From assembly GCA_905221605.1 (NCBI GenBank), contig CAJNDS010002091.1, forward strand, positions 1,342,001 through 1,406,000: DNA of 64,000 bases. Direction: 5' to 3'. The first letter of the stretch is position 1, and each line of letters begins with the position of its first letter. Positions 20,760 through 30,420 of this stretch are shown here, piece after piece. The position numbers and the translations under genes were made by a program. Below the pieces are notes generated by a model. The model was given only the letters and a program-made list of their open reading frames with translations, made no database searches and had not been told where the DNA came from. Source of the DNA: Symbiodinium natans (lineage: Eukaryota; Sar; Dinophyceae; Suessiales; Symbiodiniaceae).

Positions 20760-22082
20760 GGGCGGCGTCAGTGAAGACCCTCCCTGCCCTCACCGCAACC
20801 TCTTCCCCCTTCCCCTTCCCAACCATTCCACTCCACCTCTCCACTTGGCCTTGCCTCTGCCCGTAACCCCCACCAACCCCTTCTCCTGCCCCCCCTCCCT
20901 TTCCCAACCATTCCACTCCATCCCCCTCCCCTACCCCTTCCCCATCCCTGCCCCCCCTCTCACCGTACCCCCAATCCACCCACCACTTGCCCGCCCCTCA
21001 CCGTACCCTGCCCCCCCTCCCACTACCCTTCCCCTTCCCAAGCATTCCACTCCATCCTCCTCCCCCCCTTCCCCACCCCCAATCCACCCAGCCACTTACC
21101 TCATCTTTTGACTTTCTTCTGCCCCCCCAACCATTCCACTCCATCCCCCTCCCCCACCCCTTCCCCATCCCCCCTCTCACCGTACCCCCACTCCACCCAC
21201 CACCAACCCCTTCACCCCTTCCCCACCCCCAATCCACCCTTCTGGGTGGGGGGGGGAGGGGTGGAGCAAACGAGGAGTGGAGTGGGTGGGAAAGTCAGTC
21301 ACCGAAGCGAGTTGGGGGGGGGGGGTTGGGGGCATGCGCTGGAGCCCTTTAAAGCATCTGATCCAGTCTAGAGAGGAATGGTTGGGAAGGGGAAGGGTAG
21401 TGGGAGGGCAAGGAAGCGGTTAGTGGTGGTGGGAGTGGGGGGGAGGGGGGTAGGTGGAGGAGATGAGGTCAGTGCCTGGACCCCCCCCCCCCCCCCCCCT
21501 CCCACCCCCCCCCCCCCCGCCCCCCCCACCCCCCCCCCCCCACCCCCCTCCACCCCCACCCTTCTCCAGCCACTTACCTCATCTCCCCACCAACCCTGCC
21601 CCGCTCCCCCACCACCCCCCCTCTCACCGTACCCCCAATCCAACCCCTTCCCTGCCCCTCTCCTCCACTACCTTCCCCTTCCCAAGCTTATCCACCTTCT
21701 CCAACTTACCTCATCCCCCCTCCCCCCCCCACCACCAACCCCGCTCCCCACCGCCCCTTCCCAACCATTCCACTCCATCCCCCTCCCCTACCCCTGCCCT
21801 CACCGCAACCTCTTCCCCTTCCCCTCCAGCGCATGCCCGACACGCCATTCCACTCCATCCTCCTCCCCTCTCTAGACTGGATCAGATGATCAGATGACTG
21901 ACTTTAAAGGGCTCCAGTGCATGCCCGCCCGCTCCGCCCGCTCCGTTTGCTCCGCCCTTCCTACCCGCCCCTTCCCACCCCCCCCACCCCCCACCCCCCC
22001 CCCCACCCCCCCACCCCCCCCCCCCCCCCCCCACCCCCCCCCACACCCCCCCCACCCCCCCCCCCCACCCCACCCCCCCCCC

Positions 22083-22119
<37 letters not shown>

Positions 22120-22245
22120 ACCCCCCCCCACCCCCCCCCCCCCCCCCCACCCCCCCCCCCCCCCCCCCCCACCCCCCCCCCCACCCCCCCCCCACCCCCC
22201 CACCCCCCCCCACCCCCCCCAACCACCCCCCCACCCCCCCCCCAC
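20760..22245. repeat. C-rich low-complexity region with poly-C core
   Basis: Loose repeats of CCCCTTCCC and ACCATTCCACTCCATCC to 21240. G-rich islands follow at 21240-21330 and 21370-21460. Poly-C with sparse A fills 21480-21560 and 21975-22245. The phrase ACCATTCCACTCCATCCCCC recurs many times. No gene; proline- and glycine-only frames are artefacts. The minus strand can form G-quadruplexes. Confidence 0.85.
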
Positions 22246-22254
22246 CCTGAGGAG

Positions 22255-22283
22255 TTTCGGGTTTAGGGTTTAGGGCTCAACAT
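22255..22283. repeat. Telomere-like TTTAGGG doublet
   Basis: GGGTTTAGGGTTTAGGGCTC directly after the poly-C tract. Confidence 0.7.
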
Positions 22284-22369
22284 GCAAGGGTTGCTACTCC
22301 CACCTAGTTTGTCCACGGCCTTACATATACCGTTTCAGAACTTAGAACCAAGGTTTACGGTTTCGGGGC

Positions 22370-22753
22370 TTAGAGCAGAGGCATTATCTCCCAGAGTTGA
22401 GCAGGAGAAGGGGGGGGGGGTAACCGAAGGGATAGGGTTTGGGCAGCTTGGGCGTTTGCCTCCAAGGGGTCGGCGGCACTGGCGGTAGCCATTAAATCGG
22501 GCAGCGCGAGGTCCCCAAAGGACCGAGCAAATGCGGACCTTTTAGCCCGGGTCGTCCCGGGAATAGCCTTGCTGGCCTCTGGCCTTCTGCGAAGCAGAAT
22601 TAGGCCGGACGCCAGTGCCGCCGACCCCCGCGTGCCGCCGGTGAACGGTTTTTTTTTCGTGGTTTTTTGCGTCGCCACGGAGGCCCCCAGAGGGCGCGCA
22701 TCATGAGCATCAGCGGGTCCAGCCCGGGACCCCCAGGCGCGCATCAGGAGCAT
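22370..22753 (-). CDS. Small open frame, possibly repeat-derived
   Basis: 127 codons including PDLMATASAADPLEANAQAA and KTTKKKPFTGGTRG. The C-terminal-coding DNA is unique but the N-terminal part lies in the 43-bp tandem repeat at 22694. It may be a fragment of a dispersed repeat rather than a gene. Confidence 0.2.
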   Translation of the reverse strand: MLLMRAWGSRAGPADAHDARPLGASVATQKTTKKKPFTGGTRGSAALASGLILLRRRPEASKAIPGTTRAKRSAFARSFGDLALPDLMATASAADPLEANAQAAQTLSLRLPPPPSPAQLWEIMPLL

Positions 22754-22812
22754 CAGCGGCTCCCGGGGCGGGACCCCGGGGGCGCATCAGGAGCATGACG
22801 CCCCCCAAAGGG
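22694..22812. repeat. Tandem repeat of about 43 bp
   Basis: Two and a half copies built on GCGCATCAGGAGCATCAGCG and CGGGACCCC. Confidence 0.7.
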
Positions 22813-22849
22813 CGGGCATAAGCGACGTGTCTCAGCCCGGGGCTAGGAA

Positions 22850-23012
22850 AAAGGGAGTTTAGGGGCCTTATAAAGTGCTTAGAAACGTTAAGGGAGTCTA
22901 GGAGCCTCAAACGCTTAGAGATTTGAAGGGAGTTTAGGGGCCTGAAAATGCTTAGAAGCTTAACGCCTAGAGATTTTAAGGGAGTTTAGGGGCCTCAACA
23001 TGCTTAGAAACT
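22850..23012. repeat. Minisatellite, 36-52 bp unit, four copies
   Basis: Each unit starts AAGGGAGTTTAGGGGCCT and contains TGCTTAGAAA or CGCTTAGAGA. The TTTAGGGG core is telomere-like. Confidence 0.75.
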
Positions 23013-23062
23013 GCTCGCCCCGGGCTTCTGCGTGCGCTGCCCGCCCATGGGCGCAGCCCCTT

Positions 23063-23064
23063 AA

Positions 23065-23095
<31 letters not shown>

Positions 23096-23152
23096 TCTAG
23101 ATGTATACTCTATATATATTTATATTATAAGAGAGAGAGAGAGAGAGAGATT
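23063..23152. repeat. (TA)n and (GA)n microsatellites
   Basis: TA repeat at 23066-23092 and GA repeat at about 23130-23151. Confidence 0.9.
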
Positions 23153-23224
23153 TTTACAATACGATACATACATAGTGTATAGATATAGATATATGCAATA
23201 TCTAAATGCTGTAGTCTGACCGGC

Positions 23225-23801
23225 CCTGGGCCTTCGAGATGCTGAGCCAGGGACTGCGATGGCCCAGGCCAGATGGGGGTTCTCATAGTGTACCCGGAAG
23301 GCAAGTGCCTGCGCTCGCACGCTGTCATCCGAAAGCCGGGAGACTGCGGTTTTTGAAGCTGAGAGAGCCCCGGCCCAGAAGACGATCCCGTAGGCCACTG
23401 TTGGAAGCAGAATGTTGAGGGCCACTGACATAGCATTGAGCCGTTTCCTGAGAAGTGAGCGTGCTCAAACGTTTCATGAACAGTCCATCTCAACCAAGAA
23501 TCATCCAGAATCCTAGGCAAGCCCTTGGTCCAGGGTTTTGGGAAGGTTGGGTGGCACCAGTGATTGCCGGTGATGTCCGCATCACTACGGAGCACGTCTT
23601 GAGCATAGCTTGGATCGGGACCGTTTTCCCGGCACAAAGGCCTGCGTCCCAAACTTGGCTGAAGCTCCTGGCATGAGTTTCCGGAGCCCCCTGCAGCTTC
23701 TCATGGAACGCACCAGCGAATGCACCAGAATAGGCACCGGCACACGCCCCACATGCCCGACTGCCACCTGTTTGCCCGAAAGTGCTGTATGGCATGGCCA
23801 T
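23225..23801 (-). CDS. Hypothetical protein, three blocks
   Basis: Block 1 (23801 to about 23600): MPYSTFGQTGGSRACGACAG then SGAFAGAFHEKLQGAPETHA and FSQVWDAGLCAGKTVPIQ. Block 2 (about 23590-23455): DADITGNHWCHPTFPKPWTK then GLPRILDDSWLRWTVHETFE. Block 3 (about 23450-23230): LLRKRLNAMSVALNILLPTV then AYGIVFWAGALSASKTAVSR and LSDDSVRAQALAFRVHYENP. Block 3 faintly resembles the C-terminal part of LINE reverse transcriptases (RL.A....LLP...YG...W), but no catalytic YxDD is present, so I do not call it one. It may be one gene or overlapping remnants. Confidence 0.4.
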
Positions 23802-24309
23802 TGTTTAGGGGCCGGGCGCCTCACGATGGAAATGAGATTCAAATGACATGTCTCAGCCGCCGAGCAAGAATGACCACCTAGCAAGGCCCACCAAGCTCAC
23901 GACCTTTTGGCGCGCGCTACGTTGAAGGGTTCAAGGCTCAGCAAAGGTGCAGATTAGTATCTGCACCTTGCACTACTGAGCCAGTAAGACTGCGGCAAAA
24001 CCGACAGGGTTTTGGCACACCAACAGACCCGCCCACCACCTCCATGTTGGAGCCACATTTACAGCTTTGTCCTGAGTCCCTGACCGAGATTGCTCCAAGT
24101 TCTGTCTCTGTCCTTTTGCTTCCTCTCGTATGCCCCCACCCTGCAACTGGAAGGTGTGGTGTCAGTAGATGTCAGCAGTGCCACCATGTTTGCGGAACTG
24201 TGCCAGCCTCGTAGGGCCCAGCAGGTGGAGACCAGGAGACTGCTTCTGATGCTGCGTCCTCGGAAGTTCTGTGAACAGCTCCATACAAATAGTGTATGCA
24301 AAAAATGTG

Positions 24310-24350
24310 TGTATATATATATATACGTATATATATATATATATATATGC
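24310..24350. repeat. (TA)n microsatellite
   Basis: TATATATA with CG interruptions. Region 23890-24450 has no other clear feature. Confidence 0.85.
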
Positions 24351-24451
24351 TTGTTTGGGCATGTCTGCGCCCGACGTGCCTCAGCAGGAGCAGGTGAGGC
24401 CCATGTCCGCATCTCGGCCTTTCGACCTTGCGCCTCCCGTCTTTCTCACAC

Positions 24452-25855
24452 TCAGAAAAGAACCGCTACCAGTACAAACATGTTACAACATGTGCGCGCA
24501 GTGTCACGGCACTGTACTGCACATCCTGCCACCCCGACTGCCTCTTTGGCACCTTGCGGCTGCCTGGCTGCTGCCCAAGCTGCTGTCGCAGCCGCTTCCG
24601 CAATCTCACGTGCACGCTCCGCATGTTCCTGGGCAGAAGCTTGCTGATCTTTCATGGCCTTGGCGGCTGCCTCGAGCTCGACGTTTCGCTGCTTTGTGCT
24701 GCTCAGCTGGGTTGTCAGATCGCGCATTTCTGCAGCTTGTACCGCAAGCTCTTCTTTGGCCTGATGCAAGTCTTCTTCCCTGCGAGCTGCAAGGTCAGCC
24801 GCAGCTTCCAGCTCTTTGTTGCGTTTCTTTGCTGCACTTAGTTGATGTTCCAGATCCTTCAGCTGGGCCTCACGCTGAGCAGCGACTTGTTCCCTCAGTT
24901 CAGCTGCTTTGGCTGCCTGCGCAGCCTCTTCTGCTGCCTGTCGGGCGGCCACAGCAGCTGCCTCGAAGACTGCCTCGTTCGCATCATCCTCGGGTGCTTG
25001 GGACTTGTGCGGTCGCCGAGTGCCATCTGGCTCGTGCACATCCTGACGTCGGTTGGATTTCTGATTCCGATCGTTCCGATCGTTCCGATCGTTCTTCCCG
25101 TTCTTGGGGTCCCTTGCGCGAGGTCCCTGGGCCTCCCGAGGCTCCTTCTTGGAGCCTGAACTCAGGCTTCCCAGGCTTCCCAGGCTTGTCTTCTCAATCT
25201 TCTCATTCTTCTCTCTCTTCGGTGCAAGGAAAGCAGGCCACACCGATGGACAAGTGTCATGCTCAGGGACCCCAGGAATCTCGGGAATGTGAAGAGCGTC
25301 CTGTGCGAGAGCCTTGTCGGTGAATGGAGACCGCTTGTGTCTGGCATCTGACTTCACGTGTCCATGCCCACTGCTGGAGTTGGAGCCCTTCTTGCTGTAG
25401 GTGCTTGAGGCGTCGTCTATATCTTGACTTGACAGAAACTGGCGATGCTGGTCAGCATTGCGTCCATATTGACGCTCAGCCTCCTCGTCGTCATGCCCTT
25501 TGTCATCTGAGCCTCTCTCACGGTTGGCAGTTGGTGGGCTCTGGGTGGCCCAACCAGGCCGTGAAAAAGCCGGAGCGTCTGCCCCTTCTCCGTGCTCTGG
25601 TGGCAAAGTCCCTTCAATGCCTGGACGGCCTGGATGACGGGCCGGCTGCGCCGCGTCCTCAGACGATCCACACGACACGGCATCATCACGCAGCATATGC
25701 TTGCGTATGGTTTGCCTTTGACCGCGTATGTTTGTGTGACATTGCTTAGCACACACCCGGCACACGCCTGCGTTTTCCCCCCAGGCCTCGCTGAGACTGT
25801 CGATGGGACCGAGGCCCGTCTCTTCAGAACCTCTGGCGCCCCGGCGCTTCGGCAA
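24452..25855 (-). CDS. Coiled-coil protein with an N-terminal Cys/His cluster
   Basis: Longest clean frame in the window (about 467 codons to the stop at 24452), so a single large exon. N-terminal part: VCRVCAKQCHTNIRGQRQTI then RKHMLRDD, a CxxC...C.H...H arrangement that could bind zinc. Middle: low-complexity, acidic/basic, with KNDRNDRNDRN from a tandem GATCGTTCC-type repeat. C-terminal 150 residues: Ala/Glu-rich heptads such as AAAVAARQAAEEAAQAAKAA and KRNKELEAAADLAARREEDL, a long coiled coil. The frame opens without ATG, so translation begins in an upstream exon or at an internal Met. An overlapping frame from about 26004 (MSSSPSHAEVEACEATLGRG) may be that exon. Function unknown; likely a structural or scaffold protein. 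Confidence 0.6.
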   Translation of the reverse strand: MPKRRGARGSEETGLGPIDSLSEAWGENAGVCRVCAKQCHTNIRGQRQTIRKHMLRDDAVSCGSSEDAAQPARHPGRPGIEGTLPPEHGEGADAPAFSRPGWATQSPPTANRERGSDDKGHDDEEAERQYGRNADQHRQFLSSQDIDDASSTYSKKGSNSSSGHGHVKSDARHKRSPFTDKALAQDALHIPEIPGVPEHDTCPSVWPAFLAPKREKNEKIEKTSLGSLGSLSSGSKKEPREAQGPRARDPKNGKNDRNDRNDRNQKSNRRQDVHEPDGTRRPHKSQAPEDDANEAVFEAAAVAARQAAEEAAQAAKAAELREQVAAQREAQLKDLEHQLSAAKKRNKELEAAADLAARREEDLHQAKEELAVQAAEMRDLTTQLSSTKQRNVELEAAAKAMKDQQASAQEHAERAREIAEAAATAAWAAARQPQGAKEAVGVAGCAVQCRDTARTCCNMFVLVAVLF

Positions 25856-26044
25856 ATGCGAAAGAATGTGAATTCACATCTGGGGCGGGACTTGGCGAGG
25901 GTTGCTACCCTGTTCTCAGGCAACCCTCCGGAAACCCTCCGCCCTCGTCCCAGTGTCGCCTCGCAAGCTTCCACCTCAGCATGACTCGGAGATGAGGACA
26001 TCACGACAGAATCAATACACATCAACCCGAAATCGAAACGCAGC

Positions 26045-27050
26045 GCCTCAATGTAAAGCCCCGCTCAGCGTCCAGCTGCCATAAAGACGGTCACGCATGG
26101 CGGCCCGCAGCTGCAAGTTCTCGCGACGAATAACATCGACCTGTGGCCATATGTTGAACCACTTAGCATGCTCTTTGCTCTGGGTCTTGGGATGTCTTGG
26201 GTCCACACATCTCCTTCCAGCAGCTTCAGAATGGCAGTGAGGTTGGACACCTTACATTGCACAGACTGCGCGGACTCGACTCACATCCTTCGATCCAAAA
26301 ACGTCGCTGGCCTGCTCCTTCGTTTCCAAGCATTGCTCCAGGACACCATCCACCTGTGAACCACGGGGTGACGCCATCCCGGCAGCCTCGCAGGCAAGGC
26401 AGGGGCAGCAACCTTCGCAAGTCTGATTCAGAATTAGAGATGTGTAGAGTCTGCTAATTCTAGGGCTCCCAACACTGGCGCCCAGAGGCATTGTCATGGG
26501 CTCCTGCACTCAGTAAAAGACCCCGCTTGGAGCTCCATCCGATTCCACTCTTTCTTCAACATGGCAGGACCAGAGTCCCGAGAAACAGTCCAGTGCAGAA
26601 CTGTGAGGCGTGGGTTTCAGATTCGCCGTGGTCAAGTGCAGCCTCACCCCACGGGCCTGTGGTATGGTGGAGGGCCCTGCGCCAACGTTCTGCATCCTCA
26701 GACATCACAGCTGTTTCAACCACCGGGGTTCCTTCGTCCACCTCCCCCAACACTGGGTCGGCACCGTATGTAGGCATTGCACTCGCTTGGTCAAGTTGCA
26801 GGTTGGATGCAAGATCTCACCCAGCATCAAGGACGGCATGACCCTGCTCTCTTGCTACAGAGCTCGCCACAGACTTCTTTCCTCCAGCAACTGACCCATT
26901 CAATTCTACAGGCTTCAAGAGAAGCGATCGCTGCAGTCAAATCGGCGTAAACCTCGAGAAGGAGCCAGCAAAGCTTTTGTTCACTGTCCTTCTGAAAGCT
27001 GCCGGGTACCAGTACAGTTAACGCCCCGGCCCAAGAGTGCAGCATTAACT
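26045..27050 (-). CDS. Hypothetical multi-exon protein (may be the 5' part of the coiled-coil gene)
   Basis: Blocks: 27045-26830, SFQKDSEQKLCWLLLEVYAD then LTAAIASLEACRIEWVSCWR; 26777 to about 26600, YGADPVLGEVDEGTPVVETA then VMSEDAERWRRALHHTTGPW; about 26425-26265, CEGCCPCLACEAAGMASPRG then VLEQCLETKEQASDVFGSKD; about 26255-26205, KVSNLTAILKLLEGD; about 26200-26045, KEHAKWFNIWPQVDVIRREN then LQLRAAMRDRLYGSW. All are protein-like; the CxxCCPCLAC block is cysteine-dense. Blocks run straight towards the coiled-coil frame at 25855, so both may be one gene. No domain recognised. Confidence 0.5.
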
Positions 27051-27499
27051 CAATGTGGCAAACTTTCTTTCTACAATATGTCAGCTCCAGCTTCGCTCCA
27101 GCGAATACCTAGAGCAGAAACCCGATGACCGGCATTGGGTCGGAAGAAGGGCCCCTGTGCTTTGGCGTTGAAGCACGAAATCATCACAGTAAGTGCATCG
27201 TAGCACGCCCGCTATACGCTGAAGCGGAGGGCCGTTGGCCCGTTGGGTCCCAGCATTTCCAAGCCAGGAGGCGGACGAAAGCCTGCAAGCAAGAAGTGCG
27301 CTGCGATCACGTGGAGTATTTCTCAATACCTGGAAATGCCTGCAGACATGTGTAGGTGCATTAATTAGGATACCCTATGCCGTTGTCGGCCATACGGTAT
27401 CATGCTTGCATATGCTTGCCACCCAGAGCTTGGTTGCACCTTGTGTGGCAGTGGTCGCCTCATGACTGGCCGTCGTTGCTCTGTACCTTTGCACATTGC

Positions 27500-27880
27500 G
27501 GCCCGCTACTTTGCGTGGAGCCCTTGTAGCTGACAGCCATGCAACAAAAACCCATGCTGAACGCGTGTTGAGCAATGCCCATCCCTAATGGACATGATCA
27601 GCGCTTGTGACGCAGTGCCATATGAACGAGTGGCGATGGTGCCAAGGCCCCTTGCATGAGGTCTTCTACCTGCAGACGGATGCGCACCCCACATTGCAAC
27701 AGTTTTCACTCAAGAATGCCCAGCCTCGTCTTCGTGGTACCTACAACAGATCGCAGTGCTTGCGCTGGCTTGTACCGCTTTTGCTGTGCTGCTGCGCTAT
27801 TGCACCTCTCCCACTCCGGCTCCAGAAACTTGCTGGCGCCAGCGTCCTTAGGCCACGGACGGTGAGGGGCCGCGCGGCAG
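27500..27880 (-). CDS. Candidate exons of unknown protein
   Basis: About 27860-27735 reads ASKFLEPEWERCNSAAAQQK then RYKPAQALRSVVGTTKTRLG. A downstream frame reads RLQVEDLMQGALAPSPLVHM. A plus-strand frame over 27607-28113 with a hydrophobic N-terminus competes; strand is not certain. Confidence 0.3.
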
Positions 27881-28329
27881 GTGCCTACCTCTCACCCTTG
27901 GGGCAAAACACCCCGTGGATGCACGAGGCAGAGCAGGCATCACGTCTTCCCCTCGTCATTCCTCCTTTGCTCTGCGGTCTCTTATGCGAGTCTGTGAGTC
28001 TGTGTCTGACTTTCAGTGGTGTTTGCTGGTGCGTATGTGCATGCTCATTTGCGGGCATAAGCGAGATCCAATGGGGCGGCCACTTGCAACTGATGTCACG
28101 GGACTGCCGCTGAAAATTACCTTATGGCTCTCGAATTGCCTGCGCTATGAAGGCATCACCTTGGCTTGAGGTATGCAGCTAGGTGCTCTCAAAATGTCTT
28201 GGTGGCCAGCCATTCAAGAGTAACTACCTGGATCGAGGAGTGGAGGTTGTGGCGCCGTCATGGCCAAGATTGTTTTTTGGTCACTGCATGCATGTCCTGT
28301 CGGGAATGAGTTGATTTAGTCCTTCTTTA

Positions 28330-28666
28330 CGCTTTTTGCGTGTTGGTATTTTTCTGTTGGTCCAGGGTTCCTTTCCGAGGAAGTTTTTGGAACTACTTGT
28401 ATTGCCTCAATGTTCCTATTACAACTTCTATTTCTTCTATGCTTTAGTAGGAAACCTCAAGCTTACCTGCGTATTCTCCTCGGAAAATCTCAATGCTCTG
28501 CATTGCGTGCGTTTCCTGTGAAAACCTCGGCAGGTCCCTCTTTGCTCTACTTGATTTCCGTTATGTTCCTTGCAAAATCTCTAACTCCGATTGTTTTCGT
28601 GGAAACCTCCGTTCCTGTGTAGTTGAATAGGAAACCGCTTTGAAGGATGCATGGACGTTTCGAGCT

Positions 28667-28735
<69 letters not shown>

Positions 28736-29150
28736 ACGCATGAAAGGATTCATACATGGTGCTTTATGTCAAGTGATCTTCATGCGGTCTTTCCTTCTCA
28801 AGCTGGCACGGGTTAACAACAAAGCGCGCGGGTTTGGGGGAGGGGGGGTTTGCAAATACAGTGCTCGAAGGATTTGGCGAGGATTCGAATGTGTCTTTAG
28901 TGCAAGTGCTCTGCATGGCAAGATCTTCTCTTGAAAGCAAGCTCGGAAAACAAGTATGTTAACAACAGCGGGGTCAAAGTTGGGAAGGGCGCCATTTGAA
29001 CTTCGATACCCACTTCTTTTGAATGTATGCTTAAACGGAAAAACCTCCATTTCCTCTAAATCTTCTGAGAGGCAACTTCGATTCCCTCCGACTTTGGATA
29101 GGGCAACTACACAATTTCCTCCAAATGTGTGAATAGGAAACCTTAACCCA
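28330..29150. repeat. Degenerate tandem array with GGAAACCTC core, interrupted by poly-G
   Basis: Units of 30-50 bp with TAGGAAACCTC, TCGGAAAATCTC, TGTGAAAACCTCGG, TGGAAACCTCCG and TTTCC half-sites, from 28360 to 28632, and again from about 29036 to 29150. A 67-nt G run sits at 28668-28734. No gene is seen between 27880 and 29160. Confidence 0.6.
28668..28734. repeat. Poly-G run of about 67 nt
   Basis: Uninterrupted G on the plus strand; the longest pure homopolymer in the window. Confidence 0.9.
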
Positions 29151-29159
29151 AATTTTCGT

Positions 29160-30420
29160 TTAAAGGCCAAACAAAATTAAGGGGGCCTGCGCTACGTAAT
29201 CTCTTTCCCGTGGAAGAGTGGGAAAGTGGGAATTCAGCTGGACCTTTGCTAGGCTGGGGCGTGGCAATGTTGGGCACAGCTGATCTGCTGGCGGCAGTGA
29301 CGTCCAAGTAGGCTGGCAAAGATAAGGATGCTGGTCGGGCCGGGGGTGCGAAGGTCTATTGTTTTCCAGAGCAGCATTTCCTTTAAGACATCTGATACAG
29401 AGCCCAATTGGTTTTGACACGCTTTGTGGCAGAAGTGGTGTCATTGTTGTTGGGGGGTTAGCTGCTGTCGCTTTGCCGCTATCGCTTTCGCTATCGCTTT
29501 GCTATCATCTTCCTCTTAGCTCGACCTGCGGGCCTTCCCTCCCCCTCAATTTTTTAACACATGTCCGCCTCTCTTCTCCTTCTCAGGGGCCTTTGATGGC
29601 TCAAGTGTTTGCAGCAGACTGAGCTCTCTCAGAGTCTCTCCTACTACTCTCTGAGTCGCTCTGTCTCGCTCGCTAGTGCGCAAGCGCTCAAGTGGGCGCG
29701 ATTGCATCTCGATTTCGGCAAGAAGCCAGCCACTCGGAAGCGCTGCCAACCTGACCAAGGCTGACTTCAAGGTTTGAAAGAGGGCATGGCATGCTGTCTC
29801 GAGTTGCACCGAGGGGTCTTGATGTTTTTTCCACTCGCGTGACGCCGACTCTTTCCAGGCACTCCATATGTGACACTATGTGACACGCTGTTCCTGCTCC
29901 ATTCTGGGGCATTGCATCTCACAAGAATCTCACATGATATAAGCTGGTTCGCTGCTGCGCTGCATGAACCAGAGGTGATGATGATTGATGATGAGACATC
30001 GTAAACGCTCAGCCCAGAAAAAGGTGAAGTAGTTTCTTACGTATTATTAGCCCAGCCCATCTACCGGCAACCAGCTGGTAGCCTTACTTTCTCGCGGCCC
30101 TGGGTTCAGAGCTCTATGGGCAAATCAATAGAAGCCAAAACGGCGGAGCCAGTGCATGTATTGCAGCATGGCACCTGCTCGCGTGCAGCCTCTTTCGACT
30201 GCACTCAGCTGTCCGATTATTCTGCAAAGCAATGTGTCTCGCAAAAGGGCCCGGCGCGCAGTTCACGCATCAGGCGCCAGCCACGGATCTCACAGAACAT
30301 GCTTCTTTTCCCAACACCGGAACCTTGAAGCACAAGGGGGCCACGGCCCGCGGGCTGTGAGATGAAATGCGAGACACAATGCAAGTGCACGGACCTTCAA
30401 TCCAACTTCGCATAGATCCG
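29160..30420. other. No convincing gene
   Basis: Short frames only. A CT-rich patch (29570-29690) with TCGCTCGCTAGTGCGCAAGC resembles the CT-rich patch at 37080-37140. 30020-30400 shows nothing recognisable. Confidence 0.4.

Noticed and set aside
21378-22273. Proline-rich and glycine-rich frames resembling extensins or glycine-rich proteins
   Set aside because: They are products of poly-C tracts and have no signal peptide or conserved non-repeat ends.
23225-23450. LINE reverse-transcriptase-like C-terminus
   Set aside because: Resemblance is limited to a few hydrophobic positions; no catalytic YxDD or endonuclease motif nearby.
29590-29606. TGGCTCAAG, the last bases of the dinoflagellate spliced leader (relict in retroposed genes)
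   Set aside because: Only nine bases match and the preceding bases do not; no coding block follows at the expected distance.
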